NCBI RefSeq assembly: GCF_018137965.1
Contig: NZ_CP073100.1
Location: forward strand, 3,855,754 to 3,919,753
Direction: 5' to 3'
Source of the DNA: Luteolibacter ambystomatis
GTDB taxonomy: Bacteria; Verrucomicrobiota; Verrucomicrobiia; Verrucomicrobiales; Akkermansiaceae
DNA length: 64,000 nucleotides
A program made the position numbers and the translations under genes. Position 1 is the stretch's first letter. Each line of letters starts with the position of its first letter. This document shows, piece after piece, positions 17,590 through 25,470 of this stretch. A model generated the notes under the pieces. That model saw nothing but the letters and a program-made list of their open reading frames with translations, was not told where the DNA came from and did not search any database.

Positions 17590-18369
17590 ATGGATCTCCA
17601 ACTTTCGGGCAAGACCGCCCTCGTCACCGGTTCCACCAAGGGCATCGGCCTCGGCATCGCCCGCTCCCTGGCCCGGGAAGGCGCGAACGTCATCGTCAAC
17701 GGCCGCAGCGAGGCCTCCGCCAAAGCCGCAGCGGATCAGATCGGCAACGGCGCGCGCTGGATCGCAGCGGACGTTTCCACCGCCGAAGGCTGTGCTGTCA
17801 TCGCCGAACAAGCCGGACAGGTCGACATCCTGGTGAACAACGCCGGGATCTTCGAGCCGAAGCCCTTCGCGGATATTCCAGACGAGGATTGGGAGCGCTT
17901 CTACCAGGTGAACGTGATGTCCGCCATCCGCCTGACCCGCGCGCTGCTGCCCGGCATGCTGGAGCGCAACTGGGGCCGGGTGATCTTCATCTCCAGCGAG
18001 AGCGGCATCCAGATCCCGGAAGAGATGGTCCACTACGGCATGACCAAGGCCGCGGAGATCGCGCTGGTCAATGGCATCGCCCGCACCACCAAGGGCACCG
18101 GCGTGACGGTGAATGCGGTGCTGCCGGGGCCGACCGCCTCCGAGGGCGTCACCGATTTCGTCGGACAGCTCGCCAGCGAGGCGAAACAGACGCCGGAGGA
18201 ATTCGAGAAGGAGTTCTTCCGCAGCGTGCGCGGCACCTCGCTGCTCCAGCGCTTCGCCACGGTGGAGGAAATCGCGGACACCGTCGCCTTCATCAGCTCC
18301 CCGCTCGCCTCCGCCACCAACGGCGCGGCCGTGCGCGTGGACGGCGGAGTGTTGCTGGCGACCGCGTGA
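17590..18369 (+). CDS. Short-chain dehydrogenase/reductase (SDR)
   Basis: 259-residue classical SDR, an NAD(P)-dependent oxidoreductase of the FabG-like type. It has the cofactor motif T13-G-x3-G18-I-G20, the NNAG segment (83-86) and the catalytic S136, Y149-x3-K153. The end AAVRVDGGVLLATA is typical. A stretch SEAKQTPEEFEKEFFRSVRG before the C-terminus matches the longer substrate loop of SDRs close to 3-oxoacyl-reductase paralogues. The ATG at 17590 is preferred over one at 17554 because MDLQLSGKTALVTG is a normal SDR start. The substrate is unknown. Confidence 0.9.
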   Translation: MDLQLSGKTALVTGSTKGIGLGIARSLAREGANVIVNGRSEASAKAAADQIGNGARWIAADVSTAEGCAVIAEQAGQVDILVNNAGIFEPKPFADIPDEDWERFYQVNVMSAIRLTRALLPGMLERNWGRVIFISSESGIQIPEEMVHYGMTKAAEIALVNGIARTTKGTGVTVNAVLPGPTASEGVTDFVGQLASEAKQTPEEFEKEFFRSVRGTSLLQRFATVEEIADTVAFISSPLASATNGAAVRVDGGVLLATA

Positions 18370-18418
18370 AAACACCCCGATCTTGATCATTCGACGGGCG
18401 CATGGATGTATATCATTC

Positions 18419-18982
18419 ATGCGCTTTCTGATCGCCACCTTTCTTCTACTATCCCCGCTCCATGCCCAGAGTGGCCCGAAATTGGTGGAAGCGGCGCGAA
18501 AGCAGGTCGGTGTCACCCTCACCTACGATCCGGCGTATGTGGTGATGGGTTATCCGGGCGGTGACGTGCCGCGGGAACGGGGCGTTTGCACGGACGTGGT
18601 GGTCCGCGCCTTCCGGGACGGGCTCTCACACGATCTCCAAAAGCTGGTCCACGAGGACATGGCGGCGAACTTCGGCTCCTACCCGAAGCAGTGGGGCCTG
18701 AAGAAGACGGACAAGAACATCGACCATCGCCGTGTTCCAAACCTCCAGACCTTCTTCAAGCGCCGCGGACTGGTCCAGCCTGTCACTCAGAATCCCGGCG
18801 ACTACCAATCTGGCGATCTCGTCACCTGCACGGTGCCGCCGAACCTGCCGCACATCATGATCGTGAGCGACAGGAAGACCGCCGATGGCCGGCCGCTGGT
18901 GATCCACAACATCGGCCGTGGCGCGCAGGAGGAGGACATCCTGTTCATGTTCCCCCTCACCGGGCACTACCGGTGGAAATGA
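18419..18982 (+). CDS. Secreted DUF1287 protein (YijF-like)
   Basis: 187 residues with a signal peptide (MRFLIATFLLLSPLHAQS). The remainder matches the DUF1287 pattern: VEAARKQVGVTLTYDPAYV, GYPGGDVPRERGVCTDVVVRAF, QSGDLVTC and LPHIMIVSDRK, then VIHNIGRGAQEED. The conserved Cys (VCTDVV) and His residues resemble an NlpC/P60-like papain fold, so a peptidase or amidase role in the periplasm is possible but unproven. The start lies 49 bases after the SDR stop codon. Confidence 0.8.
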   Translation: MRFLIATFLLLSPLHAQSGPKLVEAARKQVGVTLTYDPAYVVMGYPGGDVPRERGVCTDVVVRAFRDGLSHDLQKLVHEDMAANFGSYPKQWGLKKTDKNIDHRRVPNLQTFFKRRGLVQPVTQNPGDYQSGDLVTCTVPPNLPHIMIVSDRKTADGRPLVIHNIGRGAQEEDILFMFPLTGHYRWK

Positions 18983-19112
18983 GATCCGTCTCATCAAGGA
19001 TGCCTTATGGCCGAAAACAGGCATATCTAACAGGACAATTTCGGCCACACTGTTAAAACTCCACAGATAATACAAAAGATCATTGCGGAGTATTGAGGTG
19101 ATTTCATAGCCC

Positions 19113-19496
19113 ATGCGGCGCATGAATCACCCTGTCGCGATGTTCGAGATCATGGCGCTGGACCAAACGCGCCTCATTTCCTTCTACAAGGAGCTTTTCG
19201 GCTGGCACGTGGAATTGAGTCCGGAGGGATTCGGCTACATCCACTTCCCACCCTCGCCACCAGCGGAACGCCCGATGCTGGGCGGGATCGGCCAGGCCAA
19301 GGCCGGCGTCCCCGGTTGGGAAAAAGGCACCGCACTCTACGTGCTGGTGGAGAACGTGGAGGACACCCTTGCCCGGGCGGAAGGGCTCGGAGGCACCATC
19401 GTGGTCTCGAGCACGCCCGTGGACCACTACGTCTTCGGCATGTTCGAGGACCCGGAGAAGAACCTCCTCGGCCTGATCGAGCCTTTCAAAACCTGA
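19113..19496 (+). CDS. VOC-family (glyoxalase/bleomycin-resistance fold) protein
   Basis: 127 residues of the vicinal-oxygen-chelate fold: FEIMALDQTRLISFYKELFGWHVE opens the first beta-alpha-beta-beta-beta unit and YVFGMFEDPEKNLLGLIEP closes the second. Members include metal-dependent lyases, dioxygenases and binding proteins; the substrate cannot be told. The 130-base upstream gap is AT-rich (GATAATAC near 19064), suitable for a promoter. The VioB-like pair starts 63 bases downstream on the same strand and may share the transcript. An in-frame ATG at 19122 is an alternative start. Confidence 0.82.
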   Translation: MRRMNHPVAMFEIMALDQTRLISFYKELFGWHVELSPEGFGYIHFPPSPPAERPMLGGIGQAKAGVPGWEKGTALYVLVENVEDTLARAEGLGGTIVVSSTPVDHYVFGMFEDPEKNLLGLIEPFKT

Positions 19497-19559
19497 CATC
19501 CCCTTTCCCGGCAGCCCGCCACGGAATCCCATCCCACCGCATATCCACCGCAACCAACC

Positions 19560-21389
19560 ATGAGTTATCTATCCAGCCGCCTGCGACTGCACTTCGCGGG
19601 CAAATTCCAAGCCAGTGTCTCCACCGTGAACAACGATGTGAAGCACTTCGACAACGCCACCTTCAAGCCCTCCTACCAGGAACGCCAGGACAAGCTCCAC
19701 ATGAACGGCTGGTGGAATCCGGACGGCGACGGCGTCTGGCGCCTGCTGGGCTGCGACATCACCGCCGCCTACAATGCGGATGGTACCAAGCCCGCCACGA
19801 CCGATGCGATCTACCAATGCTCGGTGGCGGATTCCGATGACAGCGCCCCGGCGAAGATCGTGGACCTCGATCCGGAGCAGCAGATGGTTTCCACCATCTT
19901 CGGCCTCCAGGTCCGCATCGCCGACGGCCACGGCAACACGCTGATGCGCGGCTTTTTCGATCCCGGTCCGTTCACCGAACTGTGGCTGAAGATCGTCGGC
20001 GGAGGCGGCGACCTCGCCATGGGTGCGATGTGGCAGTCCGTGGTGACCGCCACCGAGTGGGGCGATCTTTCGAACTCCCCTTTCCTTCAGGATCTGAAGG
20101 CGGCGGCCGATGCCAACACGGGGCTGCTGTCGATGAAGTTCAACGTCGACTGCTATTCGATGACCTGGCCAACCACCGGAGCATCCGCGGAAAGCCCTCC
20201 CGGCAGCCAGTTCTGCCGCGGCCGCATCGTCGGCACGCTGGGACCCGCCTCCGCCGCCGAGCCGAAGCATTTCATCCTCGGCCGCCAGCTCATGATCCCC
20301 GAGGCAGCCACCCAGAATCTCAATCCCTACATCAACTACTGCGCCGCGGTGGTCGATGAAACCGCCAGCGTGGTGCGTCTGGATCTCGGCAATGCGCTCC
20401 AGATCAACCCCGATGGCACCCAGGTGGACAATGGCACGCTGACGCTGTCCGTGATCCAAGGCAGCACGCCCGTGGCGCTGGGCACGATCCCCTATACCCA
20501 GCCGGGCTGGTACCAGGCCACCGCCGGAGTCGTGGAAGTGCCTGTGACCGCCGCGCAGCTCGCGATCATCGCGGACAATCCGCTGTCGCTGGCGCTGTCC
20601 GGCTACCCGGACTCGCCCACAGCCGAACCCCAGGGCGGCCTCTACGTCCGCGCCGACCTGTTCGTCTTCCGCATGAGCCCGGGTGACACCCAGGCGGTGA
20701 CCTTCTACGCCACCGCCTACGGCCAGCCCTACACCAGCCAGGAGATCACCTTCGACTACAACACCAACGGTCTCCAGGCCGGCCCCACCGATCCTGATGT
20801 GGGCACACCGACCAGCGCGCTGACCTTCCCGGCCAGCATTACTACAGATACCGTAGCAGGCACCGCCACGCTGACCCTCACCGCCGCCAACCCGGGCAAC
20901 CCGCGCCACTACATCGACGGGCAGGTCTACGGCGTCGGCTACGGCCTTGCCAATCAGGGTGCGCTCTATCCTTCCAATATCTGGAACTTCGTCAGCGTGC
21001 TCGTGTTCGACACCTTCGTGCCGGACAACCCGATCACCTGGTACGGCAGCATGCAGCCGATCTTCCAGCAGTATGCCAACCTCTACCCGGTGATGGCGCG
21101 CTTCGTGGACCTCGGCGACTACCTCCAGGTGGTCGGATACGCGCAGATGCTGCAGCTCGCCTTCAGCCTGCCGGAAGAAGATCCGAACGCGATGCCGGTC
21201 ACGCGCGATCTCTCGCCCGCGAAACGGAAGGCCATCCTCGAATGGCTGCAGAACCCACTGGAAGGCACGCCACCAGCGACACCCAAGGCACTCGAAACAA
21301 CCGTACCGGCCGCACCCACGGAAGAAGCCCTCAGCAAGGGCGGAAAGGCCGCCGCCTTCAGCAAACGCCTCGCCTTCCAGAAGCCGTAA
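19560..21389 (+). CDS. VioB N-terminal-region-like protein
   Basis: 609 residues, no signal peptide. The opening (SSRLRLHFAGKFQASVSTVNND) and NGWWNPDGDGVWRLLGCDITAAY resemble the beginning of VioB (IPA imine dimer/chromopyrrolic-acid-type synthase). The end, with YANLYPVMARFVDLGDY followed by MPVTRDLSPAKRKAILEWL, parallels the VioB segment just before its ferritin-like half (YPFM...; STRELSAPKARLFLKYL). Here the chain stops after an Ala/Pro/Lys-rich tail, and the ferritin-like half is encoded by the next gene, 24 bases on. The similarity is recalled from family knowledge, not computed. Its catalytic role is unknown. Confidence 0.65.
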   Translation: MSYLSSRLRLHFAGKFQASVSTVNNDVKHFDNATFKPSYQERQDKLHMNGWWNPDGDGVWRLLGCDITAAYNADGTKPATTDAIYQCSVADSDDSAPAKIVDLDPEQQMVSTIFGLQVRIADGHGNTLMRGFFDPGPFTELWLKIVGGGGDLAMGAMWQSVVTATEWGDLSNSPFLQDLKAAADANTGLLSMKFNVDCYSMTWPTTGASAESPPGSQFCRGRIVGTLGPASAAEPKHFILGRQLMIPEAATQNLNPYINYCAAVVDETASVVRLDLGNALQINPDGTQVDNGTLTLSVIQGSTPVALGTIPYTQPGWYQATAGVVEVPVTAAQLAIIADNPLSLALSGYPDSPTAEPQGGLYVRADLFVFRMSPGDTQAVTFYATAYGQPYTSQEITFDYNTNGLQAGPTDPDVGTPTSALTFPASITTDTVAGTATLTLTAANPGNPRHYIDGQVYGVGYGLANQGALYPSNIWNFVSVLVFDTFVPDNPITWYGSMQPIFQQYANLYPVMARFVDLGDYLQVVGYAQMLQLAFSLPEEDPNAMPVTRDLSPAKRKAILEWLQNPLEGTPPATPKALETTVPAAPTEEALSKGGKAAAFSKRLAFQKP

Positions 21390-21413
21390 TCCCTCACCAA
21401 CCCATTTCTTTTT

Positions 21414-22469
21414 ATGATCCTTCTCAAATCGAACCTCGTCGAAAGTCTCGAAACCGGCGGCAAGCCCGCCGTGCTGCACGCCCTCCAGCAAGCGATCCAG
21501 CTCGAGCACGCCACCATCCCTCCCTATCTCTATGCGATGTATTCGCTGGGGCAGCAGACCGACAATGCCGCCGTGGCGGACATCATCGGCAGCATCGTGG
21601 CGGAGGAGATGCTCCACATGACGCTCGCGTGCAATGTTCTCAATGCCATCGGCGGGCATCCCGTGATCGATACCCCTGCTTTCACCCCGGACTATCCCGG
21701 CCCGCTGCCGGGCGGCGTGGAGAGCGGACTGATCGTGAACCTCGCGCCCTTCTCGCTCGATGTGGTGAAGAATGTCTTCATGGAGATCGAGGAGCCTCAG
21801 GACCCGAACGACTATCCGGAGACGGCTACGCTGCTTGAAGCGAATGGCCAGGCCGGCGTGACCATCGGCCAATTCTACGATGAGATCAAAAAGCAGCTCA
21901 TCGCGCTGGGCGAGGACGCCTTCACCGGCGATCCCGCGCGGCAGGTGCAGCCGCCGTTTCCGGAAGGCGGCATCGTGACCGACCTCGCAAGCGCGCTGGA
22001 GGCGATCGACATCATCATCGACCAGGGCGAGGGCACCGGCACCACGCCGCTGGCCGGTGAGGATGGCGAGCTCGCCCACTACTACAAGTTCGCGGAGATC
22101 TACTACGGCCACGCGCTCATCAAGAACCCGAATGCGAAACCAACCGACCCGCCGGACCAACAGTACTACTACGGTGGCGCGCCAATCACCTACAATGCCT
22201 CCGAGATCGCACAAATCCCGACCAATCCGAAGGCGGCGGACTATCCGAGCGGCTCCGCGCAGCGTCATGCGATGGACAACTTCAACTACACCTACACCAG
22301 CTTGCTGAAAGGTCTGCACGATCTCTTCAACGGCCAGCCCGACACCTTCCGCCGCACGCTCGGCGCGATGATGTCACTGCGCCAGCAGGCGCTCGACATG
22401 ATGGCCGGCACCAACCTGCCCGGACCGATCGGACCGAGCTTCGAGTATCAGCCGGTCAATCCGGCCTGA
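21414..22469 (+). CDS. Ferritin-like protein (VioB/RebD C-terminal type)
   Basis: 351 residues. The N-terminal half is a four-helix ferritin-like bundle of the iminophenyl-pyruvate dimer synthase type: LQQAIQLE31HATIPPYLYAMYSL, then VAEE65MLH68MTLACNVLNAIGG. E31, E65 and H68 are candidate metal ligands. Later segments AHYYKFAEIYYGHALIK and LLKGLHDLFNGQP complete the helices. VioB, RebD and StaD carry this domain fused at the C-terminus of a roughly 1000-residue protein; here it is a separate gene directly after a protein resembling the other half. No VioA-like oxidase is nearby, so bisindole synthesis is not implied. Confidence 0.82.
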   Translation: MILLKSNLVESLETGGKPAVLHALQQAIQLEHATIPPYLYAMYSLGQQTDNAAVADIIGSIVAEEMLHMTLACNVLNAIGGHPVIDTPAFTPDYPGPLPGGVESGLIVNLAPFSLDVVKNVFMEIEEPQDPNDYPETATLLEANGQAGVTIGQFYDEIKKQLIALGEDAFTGDPARQVQPPFPEGGIVTDLASALEAIDIIIDQGEGTGTTPLAGEDGELAHYYKFAEIYYGHALIKNPNAKPTDPPDQQYYYGGAPITYNASEIAQIPTNPKAADYPSGSAQRHAMDNFNYTYTSLLKGLHDLFNGQPDTFRRTLGAMMSLRQQALDMMAGTNLPGPIGPSFEYQPVNPA

Positions 22470-22564
22470 TGCCGTGACATCCCGCCACCCCGCCGTGCAT
22501 GGCGGCGGGGTGGTGACGGATGTGCTTTCCCTCCCATCGGCACGCAAGTCTACTGGCGGCACGC

Positions 22565-23065
22565 ATGATGGCGGGCTTCCATTCAATGATGCCGGTGAGC
22601 GGCTGTCTCGCCGCGGAGGTGATATCCTTGCGCTTCCGGCACCGGCGCGTGTTCCCGGATTGGACGCTGCCGCTGGTCGCACTGTTTGGTGTGCTGCCGG
22701 ATATCTGCTCTCCTCACATTTCGCTGGAGGACCGGCACGCCAGCTTCTCCCACTCGCTGTTGTTCCTCGCGGTGCTGGTGCCGGTGTGCGGAATGATCGC
22801 CTTCTGGTTTGAGAAAGGCATGCGCCTGCGCGTGGCCGTCGTCATCTGGCTGGCCGCAATGTTGCATCTCGCCGCGGATGCCGTTTCCGGTGGCATTCCG
22901 TGGTTGATTCCGTGGAAGGAAGAACCGCTCGGCGACTACTACCTCGAGCCCTTTACCTGGCCGATCTACGATGCGGTGTTCATCATCACCGCCTGGCTGC
23001 TGTGGCGCTGGCGGCAGCGGCTGGAAGTGAGGGCATATGAGCGGGAACTGATGTCCGCCGATTGA
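22565..23065 (+). CDS. Membrane-bound metal-dependent hydrolase-like protein (YdjM/DUF457)
   Basis: About 166 residues with four hydrophobic segments. The signature of the family is visible: LFGVLPDICSPH followed by DRHASFSHSLLFL, then AAMLHLAADAVSGG, an arrangement of Asp/His residues near membrane ends also seen in YdjM and related inner-membrane hydrolases. The start is uncertain: the ATG at 22565 is used, but 22520 and one further downstream (MMPVSG) are possible. It is co-directional with the VioB-like pair. Confidence 0.7.
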   Translation: MMAGFHSMMPVSGCLAAEVISLRFRHRRVFPDWTLPLVALFGVLPDICSPHISLEDRHASFSHSLLFLAVLVPVCGMIAFWFEKGMRLRVAVVIWLAAMLHLAADAVSGGIPWLIPWKEEPLGDYYLEPFTWPIYDAVFIITAWLLWRWRQRLEVRAYERELMSAD

Positions 23066-23068
23066 GGC

Positions 23069-23434
23069 TCACCCCACATACTGGGTGAACATGATGACGT
23101 TCCCTTCGGTATCGGCCAGCGTAGCGAGAATGATGGGTTCGCCCTCGCGTTGCTCCGGCACCTGAATGGGAGTCGCGCCCGCAACCAGCGCGGCGGCATA
23201 GGCCTGTGCCACATCCCCGTATTGAATGGAGAGCCCGGTTTGGGCGCGTGAACCATCCCCGCCGCCATGCAGCCCGAGAACCGCGTCACCAAAGCGGAGC
23301 TCCGACCAGTGCGGGGTGGTGAAGCTCTCGTCAAAACCCAGTACGTCACGATAAAAAGCCACCGCCCGGTCCATGTCCGAGGCCATGAGCACAAATTTGA
23401 CCGCTTGAGGCTTCAATGTGGATGAATGAATCAT
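23069..23434 (-). CDS. VOC-family protein
   Basis: 121 residues of the glyoxalase/bleomycin-resistance fold: VKFVLMASDMDRAVAFYRDVLGFDE and WSELRFGDAVLGLHGGGDG, then EPIILATLADTEGNVIMFTQYVG. The substrate is unknown. The ATG at 23434 is preferred because the N-terminal extension of the open frame to 23536 runs through the thioredoxin terminator. It is convergent with the hydrolase gene, 3 bases away. Confidence 0.8.
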   Translation of the reverse strand: MIHSSTLKPQAVKFVLMASDMDRAVAFYRDVLGFDESFTTPHWSELRFGDAVLGLHGGGDGSRAQTGLSIQYGDVAQAYAAALVAGATPIQVPEQREGEPIILATLADTEGNVIMFTQYVG

Positions 23435-23533
23435 GGGAAGGACCGGGAATGGATGCCTGTCTAACAGACTTGTGGGAAATATCAAAGCTTCCGCACTCAT
23501 CAGGCCGAACTGGCAGCCCAGGGAGCTCCAAAA

Positions 23534-23567
23534 CAAAACCGGCCTCCCGCGAAGGAAGGCCGGTTTT
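23534..23567 (-). terminator. Rho-independent terminator of trxA
   Basis: An 11-bp stem (AAAACCGGCCT at 23535-23545 with AGGCCGGTTTT at 23557-23567) with an 11-base loop lies 28 bases after the trxA stop on the minus strand. It ends in a T-rich run in that direction. Confidence 0.85.
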
Positions 23568-23594
23568 GGAAAAATCGGATCTGATGGAACCGGC

Positions 23595-23915
23595 TCAGGC
23601 GAGCGCGAGCAGCTTCGACTTGAGCTGGTCCTTGGTGACGTTCGCGCCGACGATCTGGTCCTTCACTTCGCCGTTCTTGAAGAACAAGAGCAGCGGGATC
23701 GAGCGGACGCCGTACTTCACCGCGAGCTCGCGGGCGTCGTCGACATTGACCTTGGCGACCTTGGCCTGGCCTTCCAGTTCAGCCGAGACCTGATCGATCA
23801 CCGGGCCGATCATTTTGCAAGGGCCGCACCATTCGGCCCAGAAATCGACGAGCACGGGCTGGTCGGAATCGATGACTTCGGATTGGAAATTGGCTTCGGT
23901 AAGTTGGAGTGCCAT
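23595..23915 (-). CDS. trxA: Thioredoxin
   Basis: 106-residue cytosolic disulfide reductase. It contains the active site W29-C30-G-P-C33, the buried Asp in LVDFW, and the cis-proline RSIPLLLFFKNGE. The length is normal. The ATG at 23915 is preferred to an upstream in-frame start because MALQLTEANF matches the family N-terminus. It is followed by a clear terminator. Confidence 0.95.
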   Translation of the reverse strand: MALQLTEANFQSEVIDSDQPVLVDFWAEWCGPCKMIGPVIDQVSAELEGQAKVAKVNVDDARELAVKYGVRSIPLLLFFKNGEVKDQIVGANVTKDQLKSKLLALA

Positions 23916-24013
23916 GCGCGGAACTTGGATGCGGGGGGCGGAAACGTCAAGGGCCACCCTGCGGATGGCAGGATGGCCCTTTGAAGAGAACGGGTTACAG
24001 ACCCCGCGGCTGT

Positions 24014-24097
24014 TCAGGACAGCGGCAGACCGTTGGCGGAAAAGGCGAAGAACGCCACCACCGCAGCCAGGATGAAGTTGAGGATGGGAAGTGCCAT
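24014..24097 (-). CDS. Possible 27-residue hydrophobic peptide
   Basis: A short open frame, MALPILNFILAAVVAFFAFSANGLPLS, starts 18 bases after the stop of the Pro-rich membrane protein on the same strand. It would form a single transmembrane helix. There is no clear Shine-Dalgarno sequence (AACCTTCCTGAAACC upstream). It may be a real small membrane peptide of the same transcript or chance. Confidence 0.3.
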   Translation of the reverse strand: MALPILNFILAAVVAFFAFSANGLPLS

Positions 24098-24115
24098 GGG
24101 TTTCAGGAAGGTTGG

Positions 24116-24769
24116 TTATTCAGCAGCGGCACCGGAAGAGAACAACTGGCCCCAGGAGCCCTGTTCCGGATTGTCCTTCGCACCGATCCAAGTGTTCGCG
24201 ATCATGAGCTGGAACGCGAGAACGGCGAGCGCGGCGATGAAGCCGACCACGGAGAGGGCGTTGGCGATGCCTTCGCCACCAGCGCTTTCTTCCTCATCGT
24301 CACCGGCGAGGGTAGCGGTCTGGCCGAAGGTCGGACGCGGAGAGGAGCCGAGCGGCTGGGTGGGAGCCTGAAGCTGCACGGTGGCCTTCGGGAGAGCCAC
24401 GGTCTGGCCTGCAGCGGGAGCGCCGGCACCCGGAAGCGTCGGCGAGCCTGCGGGGCGCAGGGGAATGGTCGGAGCCGGGCCCGGAGGACGCGGCGCACCG
24501 CCCGGGGCGGTCGGGGCACCCGGCACGGTGGGAGCACCGGCGGGGCGGAGAGGAATGGTCGGAGCGGGAGCCGGCGGGCGCGCCGCACCACCCACGGTCG
24601 GAGCCGAAGGAGCGGTCGGCGAAGGCGGACGAACCACCGGGGCACCACCAGGAAGGGTGGCGGCGGGAGGAGCATCGGCCGCTTTCAGGGTCACGCGGAC
24701 GGTTTCCTTCTTCAGAGGAACGCTCGACGTCTGCTTCGACGGAGCCGGTTGGTTTTCATTCTCGCTCAT
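24116..24769 (-). CDS. Pro/Ala-rich single-pass membrane protein with internal repeats
   Basis: 217 residues. The first 150 are Pro/Ala/Gly-rich and contain a 30-residue unit repeated twice (PAPTIPLRPAG at 68-78 and 98-108), then an acidic DDEEE patch. One transmembrane helix follows at about 172-192, with a short C-terminal tail. There is no signal peptide, so the long Pro-rich part is probably cytosolic. I do not recognise a named family; the design suggests a flexible tether or scaffold. Confidence 0.68.
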   Translation of the reverse strand: MSENENQPAPSKQTSSVPLKKETVRVTLKAADAPPAATLPGGAPVVRPPSPTAPSAPTVGGAARPPAPAPTIPLRPAGAPTVPGAPTAPGGAPRPPGPAPTIPLRPAGSPTLPGAGAPAAGQTVALPKATVQLQAPTQPLGSSPRPTFGQTATLAGDDEEESAGGEGIANALSVVGFIAALAVLAFQLMIANTWIGAKDNPEQGSWGQLFSSGAAAE

Positions 24770-24961
24770 TCAGACGCGGGTTTTGGGATTTGAGAAAGCT
24801 ACTAAGACGGACCAGCGCGAAGCTGTCAAACCCCCATCTGAGGGTTTTTCAAGCCCCGGCCCGCATGGCCCCGTGGCGTGTGAACCCACGTTTGCTCCGA
24901 GAGCCCGCGAATCGCACTCCAGGACAGTGACACGATTCCCAAAATCCGGCAGGGTGATGCC

Positions 24962-25408
24962 ATGTCTCCCGTCACCCGTTCCCGCGTCTTCGGCATGCTG
25001 TGCTTCACCATCGGTGGCGCGTGCCTGATCATCGGGATCTGCTGGCTGGTGCCGAATCTGCGGCTGGCGGCGACCGGCACCGCCGTGGAGGGGCGGATCA
25101 CCGGCTTCCGGGAGATCGTCCAGAGCCGTCGCAACCACGTGGCGATCCATCCGGTGGCCGCCTATGAAGTGGAGGGAAAAGTTTATCAGGCGGAGACCCC
25201 GGCCCATACCGATCCACCGCGATTCAAGACCGGTGATCCGGTGAAAATCCTGGTGCCACCGGGCGATCCGGCGGGCGGGAAGTTCGCTGGATTCGTGGAT
25301 CTCTGGCTCGGGCCGCTGGTGCTGACCGTTCTGGGATTGGTCCTGAGCGGCGTCGGCTGGTGGGGATGGAACCACCGTGTCGGCGGGGCCAGCCGGGCGG
25401 TTTGCTAG
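24962..25408 (+). CDS. DUF3592 membrane protein
   Basis: 148 residues with an N-terminal transmembrane helix (VFGMLCFTIGGACLIIGICW), a beta-rich loop (AVEGRITGFREIVQS ... YEVEGKVYQAETPAHTDPPRFKTGDPVKILVPPGDP) and a C-terminal helix (GPLVLTVLGLVLSGVGWW). The VEGRI...YEVEGK...GDPVKILVPPGDP pattern is that of DUF3592. Function unknown. The 192-base gap upstream holds only a short 6-bp hairpin with a T run at 24828-24849. Confidence 0.78.
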   Translation: MSPVTRSRVFGMLCFTIGGACLIIGICWLVPNLRLAATGTAVEGRITGFREIVQSRRNHVAIHPVAAYEVEGKVYQAETPAHTDPPRFKTGDPVKILVPPGDPAGGKFAGFVDLWLGPLVLTVLGLVLSGVGWWGWNHRVGGASRAVC

Positions 25409-25470
25409 AACTTCCGTAACGCAAATTTCGCGTGCATCCCCGGGGCGAACCGGCGAAAACCCCGTCGCCC

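Noticed and set aside
18383-18414. TTGATC...TATATC promoter just before the DUF1287 gene
   Set aside because: The spacer would be 20 bases and the -10 element would be only 5 bases from the ATG, so it would require a leaderless transcript; evidence is too weak.
19569-22319. Open frame of about 916 codons antisense to the VioB-like pair
   Set aside because: Low-complexity Arg/Asp/Gly/Val composition typical of an antisense shadow; both sense genes show clear domain patterns.
19560-22469. Violacein or rebeccamycin biosynthesis cluster
   Set aside because: Only the VioB-like halves are present; no VioA/RebO oxidase, P450, flavin halogenase or VioC/D/E gene is seen nearby.
24828-24849. AAACCC...GGGTTT hairpin followed by a T run on the plus strand
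   Set aside because: No plus-strand gene ends upstream (the gene to the left is on the minus strand), and the stem is only 6 bp.
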